Of a stretch of 64,000 nucleotides of DNA, positions 1 to 8,307 are shown piece after piece. How positions within the stretch are numbered: the stretch's first letter is position 1; each line of letters opens with the position of its first letter. A program made the translations under genes and the position numbers. The stretch is from Candidatus Bilophila faecipullorum (GTDB taxonomy: Bacteria; Desulfobacterota; Desulfovibrionia; Desulfovibrionales; Desulfovibrionaceae), in NCBI GenBank assembly GCA_944326695.1, contig CALVEZ010000004.1, positions 62,001 to 126,000 on the forward strand, read 5' to 3'. The notes beneath the pieces were generated by a model. The model ran no database searches and had not been told where the DNA came from. It saw only the letters and a list, made by a program, of their open reading frames with translations.

Positions 1-2
1 CC

Positions 3-734
3 ATGCCCGATTCCCCGCATTCTCTCGATCCTTCCGCGCTTCCGGCCCACGTCGCCATCATCATGGACGGCAACGGGCGCTGGGCGCAGGAACGGGGCCT
101 GTCCCGCAGCGAGGGGCACAAGGCCGGGGTCCGCGCGGCCAAGGCCATCGTGACCGAGTGCCGCACCCTCGGCATCCGCCATCTGACGCTCTACACTTTT
201 TCTCAGGAAAACTGGGGCCGTCCCCGGGACGAGGTGAGTTTGCTCTTCCAGCTCCTCGTGCGTTTCCTTGGCGACGAGCTGTCCTCAATGGAGAAGAACG
301 GCATCTGCCTGCGGGTCTTCGGCGACGTGGACGGCCTGCCGCTTGCGGCGCGCACGGCCCTGCGCCACGCCATGAACCGCACCGCCCGCTGCGAAGGGAT
401 GATCGTCAATCTGGCCCTGAACTACTCGGGGCGGGAGGAAATCCTGCGTGCCGCGCGCCTGCTCATGGAAAAGGGCGTCCGGCCTGACGGCGTCACCGAG
501 GAAGCCTTCCGCGCCTGCCTCTATTCGGCGGGACAGCCCGATCCCGATCTCCTCATCCGTACCAGCGGCGAACTGCGCATCAGCAACTACCTCACCTTCC
601 AAAGCGCCTACAGCGAACTCTATTTCACCTCCACCTACTGGCCCGATTTCACGCCGGAGGAACTGCGCAAGGCTCTTAGAGACTACGCGGGCCGGAGCCG
701 CCGTTTCGGGCTGACTCAGGAGCAGATTCCATGA
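3..734 (+). CDS. uppS: Isoprenyl transferase (undecaprenyl diphosphate synthase)
   Basis: Cis-prenyltransferase that condenses isopentenyl diphosphate onto farnesyl diphosphate to make the C55 lipid carrier for peptidoglycan and other wall polymers; cytosolic and membrane-associated. The 243 residues match the usual family length. The family motif MDGNGRWA lies at residues 21–28 (catalytic Asp22) and the substrate-binding stretch RTSGELRISNYL near residue 188. The start at base 3 gives a complete protein although the window opens only two bases earlier, so the ribosome binding site is not visible. Its stop overlaps the cdsA start (ATGA), implying translational coupling and a lipid/envelope operon. 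Confidence 0.96.
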   Translation: MPDSPHSLDPSALPAHVAIIMDGNGRWAQERGLSRSEGHKAGVRAAKAIVTECRTLGIRHLTLYTFSQENWGRPRDEVSLLFQLLVRFLGDELSSMEKNGICLRVFGDVDGLPLAARTALRHAMNRTARCEGMIVNLALNYSGREEILRAARLLMEKGVRPDGVTEEAFRACLYSAGQPDPDLLIRTSGELRISNYLTFQSAYSELYFTSTYWPDFTPEELRKALRDYAGRSRRFGLTQEQIP

Positions 735-1537
735 TCATCGCCTCAAAACATCTTCCCCGGATCATCACGGGCGTCATCCTGATTGGCGTTCTGGGCACGG
801 CCCTCGCCCTGTCGGGCCCGTATCTTTTCGGTCTGCTGCTCGTGTTCACGCTGGTAGGGCTGTGGGAATTCTACGCCATGTTCTGGCCGGACAACGCCAA
901 CCTCGGCGGCCGCCTGCTGGGGCTGCTGCTCGGGGTCGTGCTGCTCGCCTCCGCGTGGGTGCGTCCCGAGCTGGTCATCACGGCACTCGGCCTGTCCACC
1001 CTGCTGCTGGCCTGCCTTTTCCTCTTCAGTTGGGCGCGCGACGACCATTACCGCTTCACCCGCGTGGCCGTCCTCATGGGCGGGCTCCTCTACGTCCCCA
1101 TGCTGATCATGCCCGCGCTCAATTTCGCCCTGCACGAGCAACTGCTGCTCATCTGCACGGCGGCGGGTTCGGACACCGTGGCCTATTTCTTCGGGATGCG
1201 TTTCGGCAAACACAAAATCTGGCCCAAGGTCAGCCCCAAGAAGAGCGTGGAAGGCAGCCTCGCCGGGCTGGCGGCCAGCGTAGCCGTGGCTGTTTCTTTC
1301 GGTCTCGCCTTCGGTGTGGATACGGCGGACTGGACCCATTACGCCCTGCTCGGCCTCGTCCTCGGCGTCATGGCGCAGCTCGGCGACTTTTTTGAATCCG
1401 CCCTCAAGCGCTCGCGCTCGGTCAAGGATTCCGGAAGCGTCCTGCCCGGGCACGGCGGCGTGCTGGACCGCGTGGACAGCCTGCTTTTCGTCATCCCTAC
1501 CTATGAGTGCGCCCGCGCCGTGATGACGTTCTTTTAG
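731..1537 (+). CDS. cdsA: Phosphatidate cytidylyltransferase
   Basis: Integral membrane enzyme that converts phosphatidic acid and CTP to CDP-diacylglycerol, the precursor of phosphatidylglycerol and phosphatidylethanolamine. The 268-residue protein is almost wholly hydrophobic with about eight predicted membrane segments. It ends with the CDP-DAG synthase signature, with SVKDSG, LPGHGG and DRVDS close together at about residues 231–252. It overlaps uppS by four bases, the usual uppS–cdsA–dxr–rseP order. The downstream gap is unusually long (445 bp) and carries two repeat elements; the first begins at the cdsA stop codon. Confidence 0.95.
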   Translation: MIIASKHLPRIITGVILIGVLGTALALSGPYLFGLLLVFTLVGLWEFYAMFWPDNANLGGRLLGLLLGVVLLASAWVRPELVITALGLSTLLLACLFLFSWARDDHYRFTRVAVLMGGLLYVPMLIMPALNFALHEQLLLICTAAGSDTVAYFFGMRFGKHKIWPKVSPKKSVEGSLAGLAASVAVAVSFGLAFGVDTADWTHYALLGLVLGVMAQLGDFFESALKRSRSVKDSGSVLPGHGGVLDRVDSLLFVIPTYECARAVMTFF

Positions 1538-1690
1538 GCTCCTCATGCGCCGCCCGCGGAAAGCCGACGCCTCCCACAAGGCACGGGGATGGACGGCAAA
1601 ACCGGGGCAACGTCGGGATGACAGTGTTTCCCCGCAAGGCGCCACGTGAAAAAGGCGGCCTTGCGGCGGGCGCTTGCAGGAGGGCCGGGA
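1536..1690 (+). repeat. MITE-like intergenic repeat, copy C (diverged)
   Basis: By eye this stretch aligns with the element at 57724–57893. The shared landmarks are the left end GGCTC..CTCAT, the internal GAAAGCCGA, the block GTGAAAAAGGCGGCCTTGCG, and a right end close to GAGGGC. It begins in the last bases of the cdsA stop codon and is followed about 60 bp later by five-hairpin element copy 1. No open frame in it looks real. Borders are approximate because the copy is diverged. Confidence 0.5.
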
Positions 1691-1750
1691 GCGCCCCGGC
1701 GAAGGAAGAGCTTTTCCTTCCACCGGCGCTCGCCTCCCCGCCCTTCCAGG

Positions 1751-1886
1751 GCAGATGAACGTTGACTTTTTACAAAAGTCCACGTTGGCATTCTGCCAAA
1801 AAACGTCGTTTTTGGCAGAATCCACGCCACGTTGTGGCGGGCCATACCTGCGTGTGGCCAGAGCCGTTTCAACATGAAACGGCTCT
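1751..1886 (+). repeat. Five-hairpin intergenic element, copy 1 (136 bp)
   Basis: Five palindromes follow one another with almost no spacer: 1758–1786 (13-bp arms, one mismatch), 1790–1821 (13-bp arms), 1825–1839 (CGCCAC/GTGGCG), 1840–1859 (8-bp arms with one G·T pair) and 1860–1886 (12-bp perfect arms). Copies of exactly the same length lie at 23234–23369 and 29950–30085. Hand counting of ungapped alignments gives 129/136 identities with copy 3 and 119/136 with copy 2. It fills the cdsA–dxr gap and has no terminal U-tract, so it is not a simple terminator. Confidence 0.85.
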
Positions 1887-1982
1887 AGAGCGGGCGGCAA
1901 GCTCATAAATCCGTCCCCCCAAAAGGACGACAAGACAGGGGAGATTCCGACAAGGGCTCCCCTTTTCCATAACGGGACAGTC

Positions 1983-3191
1983 ATGCTTCAGTACATTACC
2001 GCACTTCCTTCGCCCGCGTGGGAACAAACCTTTCCCCGCTCCGTCGTCCTGCTGGGGAGCACGGGCTCCATCGGCGTCAGCACCCTGCGGATCATCGAAA
2101 GGCACCCCGATCTCTTCACGGTCACGGCACTGGCCGGAGGCCGCAACATCGAGCGGCTGACGGAACAGGCCCTGCGCTGGCGGCCCCCCTATCTGGGGGT
2201 GCAGACCGAAGAGGGCCGCGCCGCCCTGTGCGCGAACCTCCCCGCCGACTACAGGCCCGAAATCGTGGCCGGGCCGCAAGGCTACGCGGCGCTGGCCGCC
2301 CTGCCGGAAGCCTCCACCGTCCTCTCGGCGCAGATGGGGGCCGCCGGGCTGCGGGCGACATGGGCCGCAGCCCGGGCCGGCAAGGTCATCTGCCTCGCCA
2401 ACAAGGAATCGCTCGTCCTCGCCGGGGCCATGCTGCGCGATCTGTGCACGCGCAGCGGGGCCGTCATCCTTCCCGTGGACTCGGAACACAACGCCATCTT
2501 TCAGGGCTTGCAGGGCCGTGATCCGGCCACGGTCAAACGGATCATCCTGACGGCCTCGGGCGGCCCCTTCCGGGGCAAAGACCGGGCCTTCCTCGCCACC
2601 GTAACGCCCCAACAGGCCCTGAAGCACCCCAACTGGAGCATGGGCGCGAAGATAACCATTGACTCCGCGTCCATGATGAACAAAGGTCTTGAGGTCATCG
2701 AGGCGCACCACCTCTACGGCCTGCCCCCGGAACGCATCGGCGTCCTCGTGCATCCGCAGTCGCTGGTGCACTCGCTCGTGGAATACGCGGACGGTTCGCT
2801 CATGGCGCAGGCGGGCACGCCCGACATGCGCCTGCCCATTGCCTATTGCCTTGAGTGGCCGCTCTGCCTCGACGCGGGCGTCCCGCCGCTCGATCTGGCC
2901 GGGGCGGGTGCCTTGACCTTCGAGGAGCCGGACTTACTTTCCTTCCCGTGCCTCGATCTGGCGCGCCGGACCATCGGCAGCGGGACGGCCCTGCCCGTAA
3001 CCCTGAACGCGGCCAACGAAGTGGCGGTCGCGGCGTTTCTGGCCGGAAGGATCGGCTTTATGGACATCCCCGATCTCATCGCCCGGGCCCTTGATGCCTG
3101 CGCCGCGCCCGATCCCGTTTCGCTGGAAGACATCGAAGCCCTTGATCACGAAACCCGGCTGCGTGTTGGCCGATGGATAGAGAAGGTGTAA
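1983..3191 (+). CDS. dxr: 1-deoxy-D-xylulose 5-phosphate reductoisomerase
   Basis: Second enzyme of the MEP isoprenoid pathway: NADPH-dependent rearrangement and reduction of DXP to 2-C-methyl-D-erythritol 4-phosphate, in the cytosol. The nucleotide-binding loop GSTGSIG is at residues 25–31. NKESLV and the metal/substrate motif VDSEHNAIFQ follow in the middle, then SGGPFR and MNKGLEVIEAHHL. The 402-residue length is normal. The start ATG has only a weak upstream Shine-Dalgarno (GGGACAG). The stop codon directly abuts the rseP start. It supplies the same prenyl precursor that uppS consumes. Confidence 0.96.
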   Translation: MLQYITALPSPAWEQTFPRSVVLLGSTGSIGVSTLRIIERHPDLFTVTALAGGRNIERLTEQALRWRPPYLGVQTEEGRAALCANLPADYRPEIVAGPQGYAALAALPEASTVLSAQMGAAGLRATWAAARAGKVICLANKESLVLAGAMLRDLCTRSGAVILPVDSEHNAIFQGLQGRDPATVKRIILTASGGPFRGKDRAFLATVTPQQALKHPNWSMGAKITIDSASMMNKGLEVIEAHHLYGLPPERIGVLVHPQSLVHSLVEYADGSLMAQAGTPDMRLPIAYCLEWPLCLDAGVPPLDLAGAGALTFEEPDLLSFPCLDLARRTIGSGTALPVTLNAANEVAVAAFLAGRIGFMDIPDLIARALDACAAPDPVSLEDIEALDHETRLRVGRWIEKV

Positions 3192-4310
3192 ATGGATTTC
3201 TTGAACATCCTTTCGTACTGGCAAAGCATCCTTGCCGCGCTCCTTGTGTTGGGCGGCCTTATTTTCTTTCATGAACTCGGCCATTTCAGCGTCGCCCGGC
3301 TGCTCGGCATCGGCGTGCGGACCTTCTCGCTGGGCTTCGGGCAGAAGCTTTTCACCATCCGGCGGGGCAAAACCGACTACTGCCTCTCCCTCATTCCCCT
3401 CGGGGGCTATGTGGCCCTCGCCGGAGAAGAGGACGAAGCCGAGGAGCCGGACCCGCGGGGCAAGGAAATCGACGGTGTCCTGTTCACGCCCGATGAGCTT
3501 TTCTCGGGCCGCCCGGCGTGGCACCGCCTGTTGGTCGTGCTGGCCGGACCGGTGGCCAACTTCGTGCTGGCGCTCCTCCTCTACTGCGGGCTGGCGTGGG
3601 CGCAGGGACAGACCTATCTGATCCCCCAAGTGGGCAAAGTCCTCCCGGAGACGCCCGCCGCCGCTGCGGGAATAGAGCGTGGCGACGTCATCCTGTCCAT
3701 CGACGGCAAGCCCATTCAGGACTGGGCGCAGGTCCCCGAAAGCATCGAAGCCGGAAACGGCAAGCCCGTGACCATCGTGCTGTCGCGCGAAAAGTCAGAA
3801 ATCACCGTCACGCTGACTCCCGAAGCCAAGACGCGCACCACCATCTTCGGCGAAGAAAAACCCGCGTGGCTCATCGGCGTGCAGGCCTCGGGCGAAACCG
3901 ACCAGCTCCCCCTCGGCCCCGTGGAGGCCATCCGTGCCGGTTTCGTCCAGACATGGAACATGATCGCCTTTACCGGGGAAAGTTTCGCCAAGCTGGTGCA
4001 GCGCGTCGTGCCCCTCGACAATGTGGGCGGCCCCATCCTCATCGCTCAGATGGTCGGACAAGAGGCCCAGCAGGGCCTTTCCGCCGTGCTGGTGCTGGCG
4101 GCCCTGATCAGCGTGAACCTCGGCATCCTCAATCTCCTGCCCATCCCCATTCTGGACGGCGGCCATATCGTCTTCCTGACGCTTGAAATGATCATGAAAC
4201 GGCCCGTGAGCCTGCGCGCCCGCGAGCTGTCCGCCAAGGTGGGCATGGCCCTCCTGCTCTGCCTGATGCTTCTGGCCACATGGAACGATGTGAAGAGGCT
4301 CTTCTCATGA
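3192..4310 (+). CDS. rseP: Site-2 protease RseP (membrane zinc metalloprotease)
   Basis: Intramembrane zinc protease of the M50 family that cuts anti-sigma factors and remnant signal peptides within the inner membrane. The zinc motif HELGH is at residues 27–31 in the first membrane segment. A PDZ domain spans about residues 130–200 (GIERGDVILSIDGKPI). The second metal-ligand motif LDGGH is near residue 321, followed by C-terminal membrane helices. One PDZ domain is recognised, fewer than the two of E. coli RseP, fitting its 372-residue length. It is translated directly after dxr and overlaps tsaB by four bases. Confidence 0.94.
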   Translation: MDFLNILSYWQSILAALLVLGGLIFFHELGHFSVARLLGIGVRTFSLGFGQKLFTIRRGKTDYCLSLIPLGGYVALAGEEDEAEEPDPRGKEIDGVLFTPDELFSGRPAWHRLLVVLAGPVANFVLALLLYCGLAWAQGQTYLIPQVGKVLPETPAAAAGIERGDVILSIDGKPIQDWAQVPESIEAGNGKPVTIVLSREKSEITVTLTPEAKTRTTIFGEEKPAWLIGVQASGETDQLPLGPVEAIRAGFVQTWNMIAFTGESFAKLVQRVVPLDNVGGPILIAQMVGQEAQQGLSAVLVLAALISVNLGILNLLPIPILDGGHIVFLTLEMIMKRPVSLRARELSAKVGMALLLCLMLLATWNDVKRLFS

Positions 4311-5101
4311 ATACGCTGATCATGAACGCCGCCGAAGGCCGCATCCAGATCGCGCTGGCGCAGGAGGAAACGCTCCTCTGCGCGCAGGAATGGAGCGCCC
4401 CCTCCAAAGGGACGGAACTGCTCACCCCCGTGCTGGCGGACATGCTCGGGCGGCTCGGCCTGCGCCCCGCTTCCGTGGACCGCATCGCCTGCGTCGCCGG
4501 ACCGGGGAGCTTTACGGGCCTGCGGCTGGTCCTGACCACGGCGGCGGCCTTCCGCCGCGCTACGGGCGCGAGCGTCGCGCCGCTCAACGTGCTGCAAGCC
4601 CTCGCCGCGTCCCTGCCCTTCGCCGCGCTCTTCCCGGATCGCCCCTCTCTGCGCGTCCGCGCCGTCACCCACGCCCGCCGGGGGCTGGTGCATGGGCAGG
4701 ACTTCCTCGTCTCGCCGGGAAGCCTCCCTCTCCCGCAGGGCGAACCAGCCATGTGGGAGCTGACGGCGGCCTGCGGCGGGCAGCGCCCCGACGTCGTAAT
4801 CGGCAGCGGCCTTGCCCGCAATCTTGCTCATTTTCAGGATACCTTTACTTCCGAAGCGCCCCTCTTCCTGCCCTCAGTGATCCATCCGACGCCCGAGGCG
4901 CTTCTTGCCCTGACGCTGTCCCTTCCCGGAGACGCGTGGGTCCAACGCGATCTCGATCCGCTCTACCTGCGGCCCTGCGACGCCGTGGACAATCTCGCCT
5001 CCATCGCCGCCAAGCGCGGCCAGGCCCCGGAAGAGGCGCTGGCCCAGCTTGACCGTCTGCTCGGCCCCGCACCCGAGGACGTGATCCGGGAAAAGGCGTA
5101 A
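4307..5101 (+). CDS. tsaB: tRNA threonylcarbamoyladenosine biosynthesis protein TsaB
   Basis: Partner of TsaD in making the universal t6A37 modification of ANN-decoding tRNAs. The protein has an ASKHA (Hsp70-like) fold with the conserved loop GPGSFTGLR at residues 65–73. I start at 4307 because that ATG overlaps the rseP stop (ATGA); an in-frame ATG 27 bases upstream lies inside rseP. At 264 residues it is slightly longer than typical, with a low-similarity C-terminal half, as is common for TsaB. It is the last gene of the uppS–cdsA–dxr–rseP–tsaB run and is followed by a strong terminator. Confidence 0.88.
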   Translation: MNTLIMNAAEGRIQIALAQEETLLCAQEWSAPSKGTELLTPVLADMLGRLGLRPASVDRIACVAGPGSFTGLRLVLTTAAAFRRATGASVAPLNVLQALAASLPFAALFPDRPSLRVRAVTHARRGLVHGQDFLVSPGSLPLPQGEPAMWELTAACGGQRPDVVIGSGLARNLAHFQDTFTSEAPLFLPSVIHPTPEALLALTLSLPGDAWVQRDLDPLYLRPCDAVDNLASIAAKRGQAPEEALAQLDRLLGPAPEDVIREKA

Positions 5102-5107
5102 CGTATT

Positions 5108-5148
5108 GAGGGAGGGACGCTCTGAAAAGGCCCCTCCCTCTTTTTTTC
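5108..5148 (+). terminator. Rho-independent terminator after tsaB
   Basis: An inverted repeat GAGGGAGGG...CCTCCCTC is followed by seven T residues, a few bases past the tsaB stop. This closes the uppS–tsaB transcription unit. Confidence 0.85.
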
Positions 5149-5454
5149 CACCTGCGGGGGCGGCCCTTCCAGCGCCGCACGGGGGGCCTCCCCTGTCCTT
5201 CCAAACCGCGTGGAGATGACCTACGCAAGGCCGCCGGGGACAGGCCCAGCCCTTTCAAACCCGCGAAGGAACGCCCTGCCCGCCCCTTTCCGAGGACTTC
5301 CCCGCTGAGGGGGTCTGGTTCGTGGCGGGGCGCTCCTCTCCTTCAATACAAAACTTCGTGCCCGGCTCCGGCAGGACAGGAGACTTCCGACACGGCGAAT
5401 GCGCTGCTACGGGAGCGGTGGTGTCCGCACGGACAGCGAGTTTCTCCTTTCCAG
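5149..5454. other. Intergenic gap without recognised gene
   Basis: About 300 bp between the convergent tsaB and heme units. I see no credible coding frame, RNA gene or repeat; the open frames here lack ribosome binding sites and resemble nothing known. Confidence 0.5.
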
Positions 5455-5494
5455 AAAAAAAGACGCCCTTTCCTCACACAAGGAAAAGGCGTCT
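5455..5494 (-). terminator. Terminator of the heme cluster
   Basis: Read on the minus strand, AGACGCC and GGCGTCT arms enclose a second short pairing (TTTCCT/AGGAAA) and are followed by a run of T. It lies 25 bp past the stop of the last heme gene. Confidence 0.85.
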
Positions 5495-5519
5495 CTCTTG
5501 TCGCGCTGCTCAGCCGGAC

Positions 5520-5987
5520 CTATTCTTCCATCTGGAAGTCGACCCGGATTTTATAGAGCCGGGTGGCGGGCAGGTTGAGGATGGGGATGCCCGTCTTGGC
5601 GGTGATGTCGTCCAAAAGGGCGCACACGGCCTCCCACGAGGGACCGATGAGCGAAAACCACACGTTGTAGGCATGACGGCGCAGGTAGTTGTGTGTCACC
5701 CCCACGTGGCTGTTCACTTCCGCGATGAAGGCATCAAGCTTCTCGGGCGGCACCTTGGCGGCGCAGAGCGTGGAGCGGAAGCCGAGTTTCGCCGACTGGA
5801 AGTTCGCCCCCAGACGGCGGATGATCCGCGAGCGGCGCAGGGCGTTCACCCGGTCGAGCGCCTCCTGCTCGGTGATACCGAGGCGTTCCCCGATGACGGC
5901 GTAGGGCCGGGGCTCAAGGGGAAAATCGGTCTGGATGATGTCCAGAATGCGCCGGTCGAGCGTATCGAGCGTCGTTTCCTGCGTCAT
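5520..5987 (-). CDS. Siroheme decarboxylase subunit (AhbA/AhbB family)
   Basis: Lrp/AsnC-like protein of the siroheme decarboxylase complex, which removes the C12 and C18 acetate carboxyls of siroheme to give 12,18-didecarboxysiroheme in the alternative heme pathway. About 60 N-terminal residues form a winged-helix-like unit (DTLDRRILDIIQTDFP). The rest is the AsnC-type ligand domain with the conserved RRHAYNVWFSLIG segment. It has 155 residues. The start at 5987 overlaps the ahbD stop (ATGA). AhbA and AhbB are paralogues and I cannot decide which this is; the partner subunit is not in the window. Confidence 0.85.
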   Translation of the reverse strand: MTQETTLDTLDRRILDIIQTDFPLEPRPYAVIGERLGITEQEALDRVNALRRSRIIRRLGANFQSAKLGFRSTLCAAKVPPEKLDAFIAEVNSHVGVTHNYLRRHAYNVWFSLIGPSWEAVCALLDDITAKTGIPILNLPATRLYKIRVDFQMEE

Positions 5988-7186
5988 GCGCCCTCCTTGG
6001 CCTTGCGCGGCTGATAGGTGCACAGCGGCTCCTCGCCCATATAGTCGCCGTCCATGCTCCACGCCCGGGCGCGGCAGCCGCCGCAGACCTTGTGGTATTC
6101 GCAGACGCCGCACTTTCCCTTGTATTCGGACTGATCGCGGAACTGAAGGAAGGGCTTGGCGGTCCTCCAGATTTCCGGGAAGGGGGTTTCCCGCACGTTG
6201 CCGCAGTCAAGGGTCAGGTAGCCGCAGGGCTGCACCTGCCCCACATGGCTGATGAAGCAAAAGCCCGTGCCGCCGAGGCAGCCCCGCGTCATGGCGTCCA
6301 TGCCGAAGGTGGCGGGCGTCACGGCCACGCCCTCTTCATGCGCGCGCTGGCGCATGATGCGGTAGTAGTGCGGCGCGCAGGTGGCCTTGAGGTGCATGGA
6401 GGTGGTCTTGCGGAAGTCGTAGAACCAGTGCAGCACGTCCTCGTATTCCTGCGCCGTGATCACCTGATCGGCCAGACCCGAGGCCCGGCCCATGGGCACC
6501 AGCAGGAAGATATGCCACGCCGCCGCGCCGATGCGCTCGCAAAGTTCGAATATCTTCTTGAAGTCGTGCAGGTTGTTGCGGGTGACCGTGGTGTTGATCT
6601 GGAACTCCACGCCCTCGGCCTTGAGGCATTCGATGCCGCGCATGGAGGCGTCGAACGCGCCGGGCACGCAGCGGAAGGCGTCATGCGTCTCGGCGTTGTA
6701 GCCGTCGATGGAAATGGAGCAACGCTGCACGCCCGCTTCCCTGATCTTGCGGGCCGTCTCCGGGGTGATCAGCGTGCCGTTGGGCGACATGACGCAGCGC
6801 AGGCCCTTGGCCGTGGCGTAGGCCATCAGCTCGTAGACATCGGCGCGCATCATGGGATCGCCGCCCGTAAAGATGATGATCGGATTGCCCACGCTCGGGA
6901 AGGTGTCGATCAGGGCCTTGGCCTCTTCGGTGGACAGTTCGCCGGGATAGGGCTCGGTGTGCGCCTCGGCCCGGCAGTGCTGGCAGGCCAGATTGCAGGA
7001 GCGGGTCACTTCCCACGCGATGAGACGGCAGACAGGGGAACCGTCCTCCAGCGTCCGGGGCCCGCCCATACCGGGATGGCCTCCGGGATGTCCCTGAGGC
7101 GTATGGGAAGCCGTTTCAGGCATCCGGGGATGCCCGGCGGGGTGCCCTTCCTGTCCCATGCCGCACGGCGGCTCGTGGCAGATCAT
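5984..7186 (-). CDS. ahbD: Heme b synthase AhbD (radical SAM)
   Basis: Last step of siroheme-dependent heme synthesis: oxidative decarboxylation of the propionates of iron-coproporphyrin III to heme b. The radical SAM cluster motif CNLACQHC gives C64, C68 and C71. A Cys-rich C-terminal end ([13 protein letters not shown], near residues 362–374) would hold a second Fe–S cluster. [19 protein letters not shown] resembles AhbD relatives. I start at 7186 because this ATG overlaps the hemB stop and has AAAGG nine bases upstream; an ATG three codons earlier is possible. An odd His/Gly/Pro-rich leader with repeated GHP units occupies residues 4–40. Confidence 0.9.
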   Translation of the reverse strand: MICHEPPCGMGQEGHPAGHPRMPETASHTPQGHPGGHPGMGGPRTLEDGSPVCRLIAWEVTRSCNLACQHCRAEAHTEPYPGELSTEEAKALIDTFPSVGNPIIIFTGGDPMMRADVYELMAYATAKGLRCVMSPNGTLITPETARKIREAGVQRCSISIDGYNAETHDAFRCVPGAFDASMRGIECLKAEGVEFQINTTVTRNNLHDFKKIFELCERIGAAAWHIFLLVPMGRASGLADQVITAQEYEDVLHWFYDFRKTTSMHLKATCAPHYYRIMRQRAHEEGVAVTPATFGMDAMTRGCLGGTGFCFISHVGQVQPCGYLTLDCGNVRETPFPEIWRTAKPFLQFRDQSEYKGKCGVCEYHKVCGGCRARAWSMDGDYMGEEPLCTYQPRKAKEGA

Positions 7187-8175
7187 CGCACCCATCCTTT
7201 CTTCAACGCCTCTTCAGCGAAATAGGTCATGATGATCTTGGCCCCGGCGCGACGGATGCCGAGGAGCGACTCGAGGACGATCCTTTCCTCGTCGATCCAG
7301 CCGTTGAGGGCGGCGGCCTTGATCATGGAATACTCGCCGCTCACCTGATAGGCGGCGACGGGCACGTCGAAGTTGTCCGCCACCATGCGGATCACGTCCT
7401 GATAGGGGCCAGCGGGCTTGACCATGATGATGTCCGCGCCCTCGTCGATGTCGGCGGCGGCTTCGCGCAGGCCCTCCACCGCATTGGCGGGGTCCATCTG
7501 ATAGGTCTTGCGGTCGCCGTGGTGCGGGGCGGAGTCCGCCGCGTCGCGGAAGGGACCGTAGAAGGCGGAGGCGTATTTCACCGCGTAGGACATGATCGGG
7601 ATGTTCACGTACCCGGCCCCGTCTAGCGCCTCGCGGATGGCGAGGATGCGCCCGTCCATCATGTCCGAGGGGGCCACCATGTCCGCGCCCGCCTCCACGT
7701 GGCTGAGAGCGGTCTTGGCCAGCAGGTCGAGCGTGGGATCGTTCACCACCTCGCCGCAGGTGTCGCCTTCCTTAAGGATACCGCAGTGGCCATGCGAGGT
7801 GTACTCGCACAGGCACACGTCGGTAACGACCTGAAGGGCGGGCCATTTCGCCTTGATCATGCGCACCGCGCGCTGCACGATGCCGTCGGCGGCGTAGGCT
7901 TCGCTGGCGACGGCATCCTTGCACTTGGGAATGCCGAAGAGCATGAGCGAGCGCAGGCCCGCGTCCACGGCCTCGCCCACCTTCTTCTCAAGCTGCTTGA
8001 GCGAGAGCTGGTACTGGCCGGGCATGGACGGGATTTCCTTCATGAAATCCTCGTCCGGGGTATCGACCACAAAATAGAGCATCATCAGATCGGCGGCGGA
8101 AAGCGAGGTTTCGCGCACCATTTCGCGGATTGCGGGATTGCGGCGCAGACGGCGCCCGCGATAGAAATCATGCAT
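7183..8175 (-). CDS. hemB: Delta-aminolevulinic acid dehydratase (porphobilinogen synthase)
   Basis: Condenses two 5-aminolevulinate molecules to porphobilinogen, the common precursor of siroheme, heme and corrinoids. The Cys-rich zinc-site segment [14 protein letters not shown] is present, as are both Schiff-base lysines (in [12 protein letters not shown] and [12 protein letters not shown]). The 330-residue length is normal. The start at 8175 has AAAGGA eight bases upstream. It lies between ahbC and ahbD as in other sulfate reducers and overlaps ahbD by four bases. Confidence 0.96.
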   Translation of the reverse strand: MHDFYRGRRLRRNPAIREMVRETSLSAADLMMLYFVVDTPDEDFMKEIPSMPGQYQLSLKQLEKKVGEAVDAGLRSLMLFGIPKCKDAVASEAYAADGIVQRAVRMIKAKWPALQVVTDVCLCEYTSHGHCGILKEGDTCGEVVNDPTLDLLAKTALSHVEAGADMVAPSDMMDGRILAIREALDGAGYVNIPIMSYAVKYASAFYGPFRDAADSAPHHGDRKTYQMDPANAVEGLREAAADIDEGADIIMVKPAGPYQDVIRMVADNFDVPVAAYQVSGEYSMIKAAALNGWIDEERIVLESLLGIRRAGAKIIMTYFAEEALKKGWVR

Positions 8176-8265
8176 AACACGTGTCCTTTTGTATGATAAG
8201 GGGCGGAGTGCCCGCCCCGGAACAATCACCGCGTCCCATCCCTGCGGCGGCCATGCCCCCATCCG

Positions 8266-8299
8266 AAAAGGCGCGGAGAAAGTCGCCTTTCCCCGCGCC
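8266..8299 (-). terminator. Hairpin between ahbC and hemB
   Basis: On the minus strand GGCGCGG and CCGCGCC arms enclose a further GAAAG/CTTTC pairing and are followed by TTTTC, just past the ahbC stop. It may be a partial terminator that lowers hemB–ahbD expression or stabilises the ahbC message. Confidence 0.6.
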
Positions 8300-8307
8300 C
8301 CGTCAAC

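Noticed and set aside
1543..1875. Open frame over five-hairpin copy 1 (also 23107–23355 and 29964–30182) with the shared peptide RHNVAWILPKTTFF
   Set aside because: The similarity among the three peptides comes from the DNA repeat itself. Frames differ in start, end and strand context, and none has a ribosome binding site.
5322..6014. A 230-codon plus-strand frame opposite the AhbA/B gene
   Set aside because: Antisense shadow of a recognised protein; starts in noncoding DNA and lacks similarity.
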